A DNA stretch of 64,000 nucleotides from Ekhidna sp964289745 (lineage in GTDB: Bacteria > Bacteroidota > Bacteroidia > Cytophagales > Cyclobacteriaceae). Every line of letters begins with the position of its first letter. Position 1 is the first letter of the stretch. Location of the stretch: positions 439,601 to 503,600 of the forward strand of contig CAXYMM010000002.1 in NCBI GenBank assembly GCA_964289745.1. Reading direction: 5' to 3'. Below are positions 36,199 through 45,477 of the stretch, piece after piece. Both the position numbers and the translations under genes were made by a program. Below the pieces are notes generated by a model, which saw only the letters and a program-made list of their open reading frames with translations, ran no database searches and was not told where the DNA came from.

Positions 36199-36783
36199 AT
36201 GATAAGATCATTAAAATTTTTTTCAATGGCTGCGGTTATAATTGTAACCGCAGGCTGTTCTAGACAAGTAACGAGAATTAATCCTGACCAACAAGTAGAT
36301 TTAAGCGGTCGTTGGAACGATACAGATTCCAAACTGGTAGCAGAAGAAATGATTAAAGATGTAATTGCAAGACCTTGGCATGATAATTTTAGAATAGAAG
36401 AAAGCAGAAAGCCAGTATTGATAGTGGGGTATGTCAAAAATAAAAGTTCTGAACATATTGAATCTGAAACTTTCATTAAAGACATTGAGCGAGAGTTTAT
36501 TAATTCAGGTTTTGTTAGGGTAGTTTCTAACGCTGAGTTTCGTGAAAAACTGAGAGGGGAGCGCGCAGAGCAAGGTGAGTTTGCTTCACAGGAAACACAA
36601 GCAAAATGGGGTAAAGAGCTCGGTGCAGATTTCATGATGTTTGGGGTAATTACTGCGGTAACAGACTCCTACAGGAAAGAAAAGGTAGTAAACTACAAGG
36701 TGAATCTCGAGCTATCCGATATAGAAACTAACGAGAAGGTTTGGTTAGGAGATAAGGAAATCAAGAAATACATCAAAAACTAG
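36199..36783 (+). CDS. LpoB-like penicillin-binding protein activator lipoprotein
   Basis: Lipoprotein of 194 residues with signal and lipobox VTAGC. The body matches the LpoB/COG3417 pattern: VDLSGRWNDTDS, PVLIVGYVKNKSSEHI, FIKDIEREFINSGFVRVV, and GADFMMFGVI near the end. In Proteobacteria LpoB activates the peptidoglycan synthase PBP1B. In Bacteroidota, homologues occur with the TPR lipoprotein that follows here, and their partner is less clear. The start is one base after the previous stop. Assignment to the family is fairly sure, function is by analogy. Confidence 0.82.
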   Translation: MIRSLKFFSMAAVIIVTAGCSRQVTRINPDQQVDLSGRWNDTDSKLVAEEMIKDVIARPWHDNFRIEESRKPVLIVGYVKNKSSEHIESETFIKDIEREFINSGFVRVVSNAEFREKLRGERAEQGEFASQETQAKWGKELGADFMMFGVITAVTDSYRKEKVVNYKVNLELSDIETNEKVWLGDKEIKKYIKN

Positions 36784-36825
36784 GTATCTTCCTCAGTATA
36801 ACCGTATGCCGCACTTCATTCATAT

Positions 36826-38208
36826 ATGAAGAAGTTATTACTTTGCCTATTGCTCATTACCATGAGCAATTGTGCTTCTTATTATAAACTTAATCAAGAG
36901 TTTAATAGAAGTTTTGAAGATAGAAAGATAGAGCAGGCTGCTGCTATTTTGGATAAAAACAAAAAGGCAGAACGCAGCAAAACACGCTTTCTTTATTACG
37001 CAAACCAGGGAGTAGTGCAGCACCTTTTGGGCAATTACGATCAAAGTAATGACTGGCTTGAAAAAGCCTACATTTTCGGAGAAGACTATCGAGTAAATTA
37101 TCTCAACTTCGCAGGATCTTATTTTCTGAATCCGAACCTCATCGTCTATTCTGGTGAGGATCATGAACATTTGATGCTACTGTATTATAAAGCGCTTAAT
37201 TTCTTAAAGCTTGATCAATACGAAGCGGCGCTTGTTGAGTGTAGAAGACTAAACCAGCGCCTATATGAGCTAGGAGATAAGTATTCCTCGGAAAATAAGT
37301 ATCGAAGAGATGCCTTTATTCACAACCTTATAGGTATCGTGTATGATGCAGCCGGAGATTACAATAATGCGTTTATAGCATACCGAAATGCATTGGATAT
37401 CTACGAAGAAGACTATAAAAGACTATTTTTTTTGGTGACCCCTGAGCAACTAAAGTACGACTTGATCCGAACGGGAGCCTTGGCGGGTTTTCCTGAGGAA
37501 GTAGACCAGTATAAATCAAAATTCCAAATAGATCGAGTGCCAAAATCTTCTGAAGGTGGTAACCTTGTTTTTTTATGGCATAATGGGCTTGCGCCAGTTA
37601 AGGATCAATGGTCTCTTAACTTTATTGTAGTAGATGGTGGGGATGGTCTGGTGTTTTTTCAAAATGAGCAGTTAGGTTTAAGTTTTCCATTTCATTATGA
37701 ATCAAATGAAGATACAGATGAGGGCAGTATTACCGACTTAAAAGGTTTTAGGGTAGCATTTCCGAAATACGTAGAGAGGCCACCTTATTTTATTGACGCA
37801 ACACTAGAGGTAAACAATAAAATGTATTCGTTAGAAAAAGCAGAGGATATCAATGCCATTGCCTTCAAGACATTAAATGAAAGAATGATTGCCGAACTAG
37901 GCAAAGGCCTCTTAAGAGTAGCACTTAAGAAAGCAATGGAAAACCGATTAAGAGAAAAGAATGAAACCCTCGGTTTTTTGGCAGGGGTTATGAATTTTGC
38001 AAGCGAACAGGCGGATACTCGAAACTGGCAGACTATTCCGCATAGCATATTTTATAAAAGAGTTCCTTTGAAGAATGGCAATAACGAAGTCGTATTTTCA
38101 ACCCATGGTGCTGAGGCAGAAAGCATAGAAACATTTCGCTTTAATGGAACTAAGGGTAAAACCCAATTTCAAATATTCCATTCATTAGAATCAAGAATTG
38201 GCTTTTGA
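36826..38208 (+). CDS. TPR-containing lipoprotein (COG3014-like)
   Basis: A 460-residue lipoprotein (signal LLLCLLLITMSNC). N-terminal TPR-like helices span about residues 25-200 (NQGVVQHLLGNYDQSNDWLEKA, shown in part; YKALNFLKLDQYEAALVECRR; GIVYDAAGDYNNAFIAYRNAL). The C-terminal half is beta-rich and contains GNLVFLWHNGLAPVKDQW. This HNG-x-AP-x-K arrangement is what I recall for COG3014 proteins, which repeatedly neighbour LpoB-like genes. It follows the LpoB-like gene by 42 bases. A periplasmic scaffold for cell-wall synthesis is inferred from the pairing. Confidence 0.82.
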   Translation: MKKLLLCLLLITMSNCASYYKLNQEFNRSFEDRKIEQAAAILDKNKKAERSKTRFLYYANQGVVQHLLGNYDQSNDWLEKAYIFGEDYRVNYLNFAGSYFLNPNLIVYSGEDHEHLMLLYYKALNFLKLDQYEAALVECRRLNQRLYELGDKYSSENKYRRDAFIHNLIGIVYDAAGDYNNAFIAYRNALDIYEEDYKRLFFLVTPEQLKYDLIRTGALAGFPEEVDQYKSKFQIDRVPKSSEGGNLVFLWHNGLAPVKDQWSLNFIVVDGGDGLVFFQNEQLGLSFPFHYESNEDTDEGSITDLKGFRVAFPKYVERPPYFIDATLEVNNKMYSLEKAEDINAIAFKTLNERMIAELGKGLLRVALKKAMENRLREKNETLGFLAGVMNFASEQADTRNWQTIPHSIFYKRVPLKNGNNEVVFSTHGAEAESIETFRFNGTKGKTQFQIFHSLESRIGF

Positions 38209-38275
38209 GACAATACTCTTTTTGCGGTTTCATCAAAAGGCATTTATTTTATAGATTCAACCAAAGAAAGAAAAC

Positions 38276-38887
38276 ATGTTTACTGAGTACGAAATAGAAA
38301 CTTTAATGGAGTACCCAGAAGTGCAAGAAGCTACATTGGAGTTGAAAAAGGAATTCCTAAAAGCAGAAGCACCCTATCTGGAAATCGATGATCAAGACTT
38401 CTTCTCCCTGATCGTGATGACGCCAACTATTGGCATAGCCATGGCGGACGGCAACATTAGCCTTTGGGAAGAGATGGCATTAAATAAAAAAGCCAGAAAG
38501 CTATCAAAAGGGGGATATTTCTTGAAAAAAGATCCTGTAGTCTCGGCGATGAAATACCTCATCAATAATTATTATAACTGGTCGGATCGGTTTTTTGAAG
38601 TACTCAAAATCACCATCAGCTCCAGCTGTGAATTATCATCCCAAAAAACTATTCTTTTTGATCCTGAGGCGACAATAGATTACCGAGAGTATAAAAAATC
38701 AGTATTAGAAGCACCCTATATTTTAATTCAATTTATCGCCAGTTTTTTCTTAGAAAATGCCGAAGACATAATCAATCGCAATCACAAAATAGGTAAGACT
38801 GAATACCAAAGACTGCTAATAATAGGAGAAAAGTTGGAGCTCGATAGAATCCCTATTTTTAAAATGTTTTGCCAAACCTTTAAATAA
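38276..38887 (+). CDS. Hypothetical cytoplasmic protein
   Basis: A 203-residue soluble, mostly helical protein with no signal peptide and no membrane helix; I do not recognise its family. Features are an acidic/aromatic start (EYEIETLMEYPEVQEA), MTPTIGIAMADGNISLWEEMALNKKARKLSKGG-type sequence resembling the helical pattern of TerB/tellurite-resistance domains (acidic GxxADGxIS-like segment IAMADGNISLWEE), and a Lys-rich tail. The TerB resemblance is an impression only. A possible promoter with TTTTTG and TATTTTAT lies upstream (38220-38256). Confidence 0.68.
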   Translation: MFTEYEIETLMEYPEVQEATLELKKEFLKAEAPYLEIDDQDFFSLIVMTPTIGIAMADGNISLWEEMALNKKARKLSKGGYFLKKDPVVSAMKYLINNYYNWSDRFFEVLKITISSSCELSSQKTILFDPEATIDYREYKKSVLEAPYILIQFIASFFLENAEDIINRNHKIGKTEYQRLLIIGEKLELDRIPIFKMFCQTFK

Positions 38888-39048
38888 TCTGAAAATCATC
38901 ACCTTCATTGCTTCAAGCTGTTTCATTGAAAGACCTTAAAAAATTAACTCCATTTGTTCCAATTTCTGGATGCGACAATGATGGTGGTATCTCAACCACC
39001 AATGACATTCAAAATAATACGAATTTGAGGGATTTTAATATATAGAAA

Positions 39049-39546
39049 ATGCACTTAAGTAGTGGCTTAAATTATGTGATTCTGTTAGCTCCAGCCTCTC
39101 ATATAGCGATCATCACGGAAGATGTAGTTTACACTTTCTCCGAATTACATGATTTAGAGGAAAACGTGATTGCGCCTCATCGGCTAGAAAATGGAGATTT
39201 ATTTCATTGCAAAATAGGTGCTAATGTTGATCATCGACTAGAAAATAAAGAAGCTATGAACTTAATGATCTTAGGAGACACTTACTCTTTGTTTTGTTCC
39301 ACAACGACAGGGTATGGGAGGACGGGTCTCTCTGTTATTGAACATGAAACGATCTTTCAAATAGGCTTAAAAATGGTTAATGCACAGCAAGAATCAGCCA
39401 TCGATGAGGATGAAATAATTGGAATACAGACATATACTTTGAGTGATAAACTGAACCTAGCGAATTATATCGCTCTAGCTAGTATTGTGGTAATTCCTAA
39501 TTCTGATACCAGAATTCCACCATATGTTCCTTTAATCTTTGCTTAA
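39049..39546 (+). CDS. Hypothetical protein
   Basis: A 165-residue ORF without a recognisable family, signal peptide or membrane segment. It starts MHLSSGLNYVILLAPASHIAIITED and contains ENGDLFHCKIGANVDHRLEN and the ending NSDTRIPPYVPLIF. The codon use looks coding, and the next gene begins six bases behind its stop, so the two are probably cotranscribed. Preceding 160 bases hold no ORF. No function can be proposed. Confidence 0.6.
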   Translation: MHLSSGLNYVILLAPASHIAIITEDVVYTFSELHDLEENVIAPHRLENGDLFHCKIGANVDHRLENKEAMNLMILGDTYSLFCSTTTGYGRTGLSVIEHETIFQIGLKMVNAQQESAIDEDEIIGIQTYTLSDKLNLANYIALASIVVIPNSDTRIPPYVPLIFA

Positions 39547-39552
39547 CTTGAA

Positions 39553-40650
39553 ATGACGAAGTCAAGTTCAAGGTTGGTAGCCACTACAATAATCTGTTTT
39601 TTCTTTTCGGAGCGGCTTCAGGCACAAGACAATTTGTATGCGAAGTACGATATATACAGAAATCCAGTGAGGGTACTTTTAAATAAGTTCAGCATAACCC
39701 TTACCACAGGATATAGTCAAACCAACTATGCCAATGAACTCAGCAATGTTTATTTCTTCCAGAATAAACAAAATCAATATATTTTTAATAACGATCCAGA
39801 GGCACTTTTACCGGATATCAACGCATACGAAGATTGGCTAAATAATCCTACAGCACAATTATCTACTCTTATTATAGATGATGAAGTCTCCTTTTATGAC
39901 TTGTCTGAATATTTGCAGAATCAAGCCAACAATCCTTCGATAGACGAACAGTTTGTTTTATTAAATACAGATGAAAACCCCTTAGGCTTTGAAGGAGCGT
40001 TTAGTGGCATTCCGATCAATTTGCAGCTCCACTACAACTGGAGAAAGTTCAGAGTTGGTATAGGTTTTACGTATGAAGTCCAGTTTGCAAAATCATTGGC
40101 TCCAACAAGGCAAGATGGTAACATCCGCAACTATCAACCGAACTTTAAATCGTCGCGATTCACTCGGTTTTACGGGATGTTGGGATACAATTTCTACTCT
40201 TGGTGGACTTACGATTTTGTTGCAGAAGTTAACTATGGTAAACTAACATCAGGGCCGTCATTCAATAAATCGGTAATCAGCAACACTGGTAATCTGAACT
40301 TTGGTTTAAGCATCGAAAATAACTGGTCTGAGTATGTACGTCTTATTGTCCGCCCGAGTATCGACTTTAAATCTTATAAAATAAATGTGGTAGATAACAT
40401 CACCTTAGACTATCGCCAACCCTCTTGGGCTATTCAGATAGGCCTCAGCATTAATATTCCAGAAATACCCCGCTCCCCAATGAACAGAGATCATACTCAG
40501 TTAAAGCACGTGCTCACGGATCCCAAAACAGGTAGGAGAACCGAGGTGAGAGGGCAACCAATCTGGAAAAAACAGAATCCCAAAATAGGCGAAAATCATC
40601 GGAGACTAAACCAGCATCTGCCAAGCAGAAAAAACAAGGTAAAGTCCTGA
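39553..40650 (+). CDS. Predicted outer-membrane beta-barrel protein
   Basis: A 365-residue exported protein. A signal peptide ends in RLQAQ. The mature part has alternating aromatic strands (FSITLTTGYSQTNY, NLQLHYNWRKFRVGIGFTYEV, FYGMLGYNFYSWWTYDFVAEVNYG, WAIQIGLSINIP), consistent with a small barrel. An acidic loop of about 100 residues (EALLPDINAYEDWL...) is inserted after the first strands. Unusually it continues past the barrel into a strongly basic, Pro/Asn-rich tail of about 60 residues. Family not recognised. It sits between a hypothetical gene and gyrA. Confidence 0.72.
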   Translation: MTKSSSRLVATTIICFFFSERLQAQDNLYAKYDIYRNPVRVLLNKFSITLTTGYSQTNYANELSNVYFFQNKQNQYIFNNDPEALLPDINAYEDWLNNPTAQLSTLIIDDEVSFYDLSEYLQNQANNPSIDEQFVLLNTDENPLGFEGAFSGIPINLQLHYNWRKFRVGIGFTYEVQFAKSLAPTRQDGNIRNYQPNFKSSRFTRFYGMLGYNFYSWWTYDFVAEVNYGKLTSGPSFNKSVISNTGNLNFGLSIENNWSEYVRLIVRPSIDFKSYKINVVDNITLDYRQPSWAIQIGLSINIPEIPRSPMNRDHTQLKHVLTDPKTGRRTEVRGQPIWKKQNPKIGENHRRLNQHLPSRKNKVKS

Positions 40651-40719
40651 AAATTATATTTTTTAGCTGGAGAAATAATTATATTGCAAATTGATTCTAA
40701 AGCCTCTCAATTATTTTAA

Positions 40720-43257
40720 ATGTCAGACGGAGAAATAGATAATCTTTCAAGTTCAGCAGAGAACATCATCCCTATAAATATTGAAGAAGAAATGAGGGGT
40801 GCATACATTGATTATTCGATGAGCGTGATCATTTCAAGAGCACTCCCTGATGTAAGAGATGGGTTAAAGCCCGTTCATAGAAGAATTCTCTACGGAATGG
40901 ATGAGTTGGGCGTGAATTACAACAAATCTTATAAAAAGTGTGCTCGTATTGTTGGAGACGTTCTAGGTAAATATCACCCCCATGGTGATTCGGCTGTTTA
41001 TGACACCATGGTGCGCATGGCACAAGAATGGTCTATGCGCTATCCTTTAGTCGATGGTCAAGGTAATTTTGGATCTGTAGACGGAGACTCCCCAGCCGCA
41101 ATGCGGTACACAGAAGCGCGTTTGAGGAGAATATCTGAAGAGTTGTTGGCTGATATAAGGAAGAATACTGTTGATTACGCTCCCAACTACGACGACAGTA
41201 CAGAAGAGCCAAGTGTCTTACCATCGAAGATTCCCAACCTGCTGGTAAATGGAGCAAGCGGTATTGCAGTGGGTATGGCTACCAATATGGCACCTCACAA
41301 TCTCTCCGAGGTGGTAGATGGTGTAATTGCTTATATCGAAAATAATGAAATCGCAACTGATGAGCTAGCCCAGCATGTGAAAGCACCAGATTTTCCGACA
41401 GGAGCCACTATCTATGGGTATCAAGGCGTAAGGTCTGCATATGAGACAGGACGTGGCAGGGTAGTATTAAGAGCTAAGGCAGAGTTTGAAACAACTAGCA
41501 CGGGGAGAGAGCAGATTATTGTTACTGAAATACCATATCAGGTAAATAAGGCTAGCATGATTGAAAAAACTGCTGTTTTAATTAACGAAAAAAAGATTGA
41601 GGGAATTTCTGATATTAGAGATGAATCAGATAAATCAGGAACGCGCATTGTCTATGACCTAAAGAAAGACTCCATTCCCAATATTGTACTTAATAACCTT
41701 TATAAGCAAACACAGCTTCAGTCATCCTTTAGTATTAATAATGTAGCACTTGTAAATGGAAGACCTAAAACACTAAACCTCAAAGAGTTAATAAAATATT
41801 TTGTAGATCATAGACATGAGGTAATAGTAAGAAGGACTCAGTATGAATTAGACGAAGCAGAGCGAAGAGCTCATATTTTAGAAGGTTACCTGATTGCCCT
41901 TGATAATCTTGATGAGGTTATTAATCTGATTCGATCTTCTAAAGATCCTGACGAAGCAAAAGAAGGCTTGATGAAAAAATTCAGTTTATCTGAAATTCAA
42001 GCCAAAGCCATTCTCGAAATGAGATTGCAGCGACTCACTGGACTTGAACGAGATAAAATCCAAAAGGAATTCGAAGAGATTAAGCAGCTGATTGAAAAAT
42101 TAAATGAAATTCTTTCAGACGAGAGGTTAAGAATGCAGATCATCAAAGACGAATTGTCCGAGATGAAAGAAAGATATGGTGATGAAAGAAGATCCCTAAT
42201 AGAACATAGTGCGGATGAGTTTACAGCCGAGGATATGATCCCAGATGAAGACATGGTTATTACCATTTCACATCAGGGATATATTAAACGTACACCATTA
42301 GTAGAATACAGAACCCAAGGAAGGGGAGGAGTGGGTAGCCGTGCAGCTACTTCCAAAGACGATGATTTCACAGAACACCTATTCATAGCCTCGGCTCACA
42401 ACTATTTGCTAATCTTTACCGAATTTGGAAAAGTATTCTGGATAAAAGTATGGGAGCTACCAGAAGGTAGTAAAACAGCGAAAGGAAGACCTATTCAAAA
42501 CCTCATTAACATTGAGCAGGAAGACAAGGTAAGATCTGTAATCAACGTTCGAACACTTGAAGACCCCGATTACATCAACAATAATTTCTTGGTAATGTGT
42601 ACTAAAAGAGGTACAATCAAGAAAACTTCGCTTGAAGCCTACAGCCGCCCCAGAAAAAATGGAATCAATGCAATAACCATCAAGGAGGGAGATAAGCTTT
42701 TAAATGTGAACCTGACCGATGGAGATAATCGCCTCATCATAGCGTGTAACACCGGCAGAGCGATCAACTTCCATGAATCCGATGTAAGGTCTATGGGTAG
42801 AATGGCGGCCGGTGTAAGAGGAATGAGCATTACAAATACTGAATACATAGTTGGTATGGTATGTGTAGACTATAAAAGCCCACCAAACCTACTAGTAGTA
42901 TCAGAAAAGGGTTACGGAAAAAGATCGGAGTTAGAAGACTACAGGGTTACAAAAAGAGGTGGCAAAGGGGTAAAGACTCTGAATGTAACAGATAAGACAG
43001 GCGAGCTAGTTGCCATTAAAGGTGTAATTGATGGAGATGAACTTATGATTATCAATAAATCAGGAATTGCGATTAGAATGTCTGTAGATGTACTAAGAGT
43101 AATGGGAAGAGCCACACAAGGAGTCAAACTAATTAAATTAAACGGTGATGATGAAATATCTGGGGTAGAAAAAATATCTTTACTATCAGATGCAGGAGAG
43201 GAGCGTGAAGAGCCAGACAATACAATAGATACAAACGAAGACAATAAACAAGAATAA
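40720..43257 (+). CDS. gyrA: DNA gyrase subunit A
   Basis: Type II topoisomerase subunit that cleaves and rejoins DNA to introduce negative supercoils. The 845-residue protein has the breakage-reunion domain with the catalytic Tyr in AAMRYTEARL, the quinolone-determining stretch HPHGDSAVYD (Ser and Asp both present, so wild type at the two classical positions), a coiled-coil gate (about 370-480), and the C-terminal pinwheel. The GyrA-box QGRGGVGS (QxRGGxG) distinguishes it from ParC. An acidic tail follows. A TPR gene begins 14 bases downstream. Confidence 0.97.
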   Translation: MSDGEIDNLSSSAENIIPINIEEEMRGAYIDYSMSVIISRALPDVRDGLKPVHRRILYGMDELGVNYNKSYKKCARIVGDVLGKYHPHGDSAVYDTMVRMAQEWSMRYPLVDGQGNFGSVDGDSPAAMRYTEARLRRISEELLADIRKNTVDYAPNYDDSTEEPSVLPSKIPNLLVNGASGIAVGMATNMAPHNLSEVVDGVIAYIENNEIATDELAQHVKAPDFPTGATIYGYQGVRSAYETGRGRVVLRAKAEFETTSTGREQIIVTEIPYQVNKASMIEKTAVLINEKKIEGISDIRDESDKSGTRIVYDLKKDSIPNIVLNNLYKQTQLQSSFSINNVALVNGRPKTLNLKELIKYFVDHRHEVIVRRTQYELDEAERRAHILEGYLIALDNLDEVINLIRSSKDPDEAKEGLMKKFSLSEIQAKAILEMRLQRLTGLERDKIQKEFEEIKQLIEKLNEILSDERLRMQIIKDELSEMKERYGDERRSLIEHSADEFTAEDMIPDEDMVITISHQGYIKRTPLVEYRTQGRGGVGSRAATSKDDDFTEHLFIASAHNYLLIFTEFGKVFWIKVWELPEGSKTAKGRPIQNLINIEQEDKVRSVINVRTLEDPDYINNNFLVMCTKRGTIKKTSLEAYSRPRKNGINAITIKEGDKLLNVNLTDGDNRLIIACNTGRAINFHESDVRSMGRMAAGVRGMSITNTEYIVGMVCVDYKSPPNLLVVSEKGYGKRSELEDYRVTKRGGKGVKTLNVTDKTGELVAIKGVIDGDELMIINKSGIAIRMSVDVLRVMGRATQGVKLIKLNGDDEISGVEKISLLSDAGEEREEPDNTIDTNEDNKQE

Positions 43258-43271
43258 GAAGATAAAACACA

Positions 43272-44450
43272 ATGAAAACTTTTTTTACTCTATTAACTAC
43301 GCTGGTTGTGGTAGCCACGATAGCGCAAAAAAAACCTAAAATTAACCAAGCCAAATCCTCGCTAGAGAGCGGAGATTATTCTACTGCAAAATCTATTGTA
43401 GACCAAGCAGCGGTTCATGAAAAGACTAAAGAAGACCCGATTACATGGTTTGTAAGAGGTCAGGTATATGTAGCACTAGATACCGCAAATAACGAAGTTG
43501 GTGCCCTTGAGGAAGCAATCAAGGCATTTGAGAAAGCACTTGAGTTAGATCCCGAACAAAAAAAGACAAGTTCTGTCGACTACTCTACCGGCACTATAAC
43601 GACTGTTGATTCAAAAAAACAAGAATACTATGCTTATTACTATAATCAGGCAGTTAAGGCGTACAGTGCTGAAGATTATGAAAACGCAGCAACGAATTTT
43701 GAGGCTGCATTCTACATTGTTCCGATCGATACGAATGCAATCATTAATGCGGCTTATGCAGCTGGCTTAGCAGGAAATAACGAAAGAGCGGCAGCCAACT
43801 ACCTAAAAGCTTATGAAGCTGGATCTACTGAGATGAATATATTTCTACAGCTTTATAATTACCATGTACAGAATGAGAGCTATGAGAAGGCTTTAGATGT
43901 CCTTCAAAAGGGAAAAAAGATTTATCCAGATGATGTCGACTTAATGAAGTATGAGGTGAACTTATACATCCAGATGGAAAAAATTGACGAAGCTCAAAAG
44001 GGGATGGAAGAAGCCATAGCAATAGATTCAAATAATGCCGACTTATACTTTACACTAGGAGTTCTTAAAGACGAGTCTGGAGATAAACCAGGAGCAAAAG
44101 AAGCATACCTAAAGGCAATAGAAGTGGATGAGAACCACTATAATTCAAATTTTAACCTTGGAGTTATCTTCACAACCAAGATCAATAATTTAGTAAAGGA
44201 GCAGGGCGAATTGAACTATTATCCTGGACAATCTAGACCAAATCAAGAAGAAAAGAAGAAATACGATGATTTGGAAGTTAAAATCGACGATGCTTTAAAA
44301 GAGGCATTGCCAGTTTGGGAGCGTTGCTATGCAATTAATAATAGCGATGTCAATGTATTACAAACACTAGCTTACCTTTATAATTCTTTAAAGAAAAAAG
44401 AGCAGTATGAAAAAATTTCTGCTGAAATAGAAGCTGTAAAAGGAAATTAA
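43272..44450 (+). CDS. Secreted TPR-repeat protein
   Basis: A 392-residue protein starting with a signal-like stretch (FFTLLTTLVVVATIAQ) directly followed by tetratricopeptide repeats over most of its length. Examples are ALEEAIKAFEKALELDPEQ, YNQAVKAYSAEDYENAATNFEAAF and NADLYFTLGVLKDESGDKPGAKEAYLKA (each shown in part). A charged linker with YYPGQSRPNQEEKKKY lies before the last repeat. It is a typical periplasmic Bacteroidota TPR protein; partners are unknown. It lies 14 bases after gyrA, so cotranscription is likely. Confidence 0.85.
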   Translation: MKTFFTLLTTLVVVATIAQKKPKINQAKSSLESGDYSTAKSIVDQAAVHEKTKEDPITWFVRGQVYVALDTANNEVGALEEAIKAFEKALELDPEQKKTSSVDYSTGTITTVDSKKQEYYAYYYNQAVKAYSAEDYENAATNFEAAFYIVPIDTNAIINAAYAAGLAGNNERAAANYLKAYEAGSTEMNIFLQLYNYHVQNESYEKALDVLQKGKKIYPDDVDLMKYEVNLYIQMEKIDEAQKGMEEAIAIDSNNADLYFTLGVLKDESGDKPGAKEAYLKAIEVDENHYNSNFNLGVIFTTKINNLVKEQGELNYYPGQSRPNQEEKKKYDDLEVKIDDALKEALPVWERCYAINNSDVNVLQTLAYLYNSLKKKEQYEKISAEIEAVKGN

Positions 44451-44753
44451 GAAAAAGGATTTTCAATTTCACACTACCGTTTGACTGGATATGATAAAGA
44501 TTTCAATAGTCTTTTGAAGCTGGATTTGGATAAAAAGAATATAATAGGGAGTGAGTCTACTTAATTGGATATCAAACGTAACAAAACGGAAAATCTAGTA
44601 TATCTAAAAGGGGATACTCCTTAAACTTATTTTTGGCGATAATTTCAATAGAGCATTCCAATATATAATTCGACCATTGCTGCATTTTATTCACGCTCGA
44701 ATGAATTCTGTAGATTAGCAACTGCATTTTTAGAGTTTTAATCGCCTTTAATT
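44451..44753. other. Intergenic region, nothing recognised
   Basis: About 300 AT-rich bases after the TPR gene. No ORF, relic or strong hairpin seen; presumably carries the promoter of the small ORF at 44754. Confidence 0.35.
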
Positions 44754-45047
44754 ATGGCTGTAGAAGACCTCGGCGAAACAGGTAAAACGTCACTAACAAG
44801 GGAATTTTACTCTGGTATTTTAGAGAACGATAAGTATTGGCAATCAATCAAATCTACGGCAGGGGTGAAAGAATTGGAGGTTATCTCATCGTATAATAAA
44901 AATTCTTTGATCGAAGACTTGGCATTTTTTTCAAGCAGATCAATTGATAACCAAGGGTACAACTATGATTTTACCTTTAATAAACTTAGACAGCAATTCA
45001 CTACTCATTTGCTTCAGATAGTAAAATCAATTGCGAATAAAATATAA
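44754..45047 (+). CDS. Small soluble protein, unknown
   Basis: A 97-residue ORF with good codon usage and no recognised family. It opens AVEDLGETGKTSLTREFYSG and contains two clusters of conserved-looking residues (NDKYWQSIKSTAGVKELEV, EDLAFFSSRSIDNQGYNYDF) and a basic helical end. There is no signal peptide. It is followed by a string of very short frames up to 45.3 kb. The arrangement may be a set of small genes or the remains of a longer one. No function can be proposed. Confidence 0.55.
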   Translation: MAVEDLGETGKTSLTREFYSGILENDKYWQSIKSTAGVKELEVISSYNKNSLIEDLAFFSSRSIDNQGYNYDFTFNKLRQQFTTHLLQIVKSIANKI

Positions 45048-45070
45048 ATAAAAAACCGGCTAAATCAACA

Positions 45071-45205
45071 ATGTCAGTATTGATGAGTTTTGCAGTACCT
45101 GGTTTTGGAGAAATTGCTGAGATTCTTAATACTGTGAAAGAAATTACTAATAACAGTGCAGATGTGAATAGCATTTTTAGGGAATATGAAAGAAAGGCCT
45201 CCTAA
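45071..45205 (+). CDS. Possible 44-residue small protein
   Basis: A short frame starting 23 bases behind the previous stop: MSVLMSFAVPGFGEIAEIL, then NTVKEITNNSADVNSIF and a charged end. Its composition looks protein-like (amphipathic helix after a hydrophobic start) but it could equally be a fragment. No ribosome-binding signal is expected in this phylum, so the start is unsupported. Confidence 0.3.
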   Translation: MSVLMSFAVPGFGEIAEILNTVKEITNNSADVNSIFREYERKAS

Positions 45206-45477
45206 GAGCGAACAACAAACTCTTAGTCAAGAATCTATTGACCTCATTAATTTTTAAAATGACAGAAGCAAAAATTATCGTGATCACATTAGGCACAGAT
45301 ATGCATTCAGCATAATTCAGCATAGAAGCCCCAGAATCAGGTCTATCGTAAGCATCAGGAACATGCCCAAAGAGATTCCGTGCATCGCTTTTATTTATTA
45401 AATCTTAATAGCCCAAGGAAGAAAAGCGAGAGTAGTCAAAAAGCCCACTATATAGCCAATCTAATAATGCTTTATGA
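45186..45477 (+). other. Short frames and a tandem 10-base repeat
   Basis: Two further mini-frames follow in other phases: 45186-45257 (23 residues, containing SEQQTLSQESIDLINF) and one starting ATG at about 45260 (TEAKIIVITLGTDMHSA). A perfect tandem duplication of ATTCAGCATA occupies 45305-45324. The pattern of protein-like text in successive frames suggests a degraded gene, not recognised. Confidence 0.3.

Noticed and set aside
45305..45324. Tandem ATTCAGCATA as a target-site duplication of a mobile element
   Set aside because: The copies are directly adjacent with nothing between them, so a simple duplication is the better explanation.
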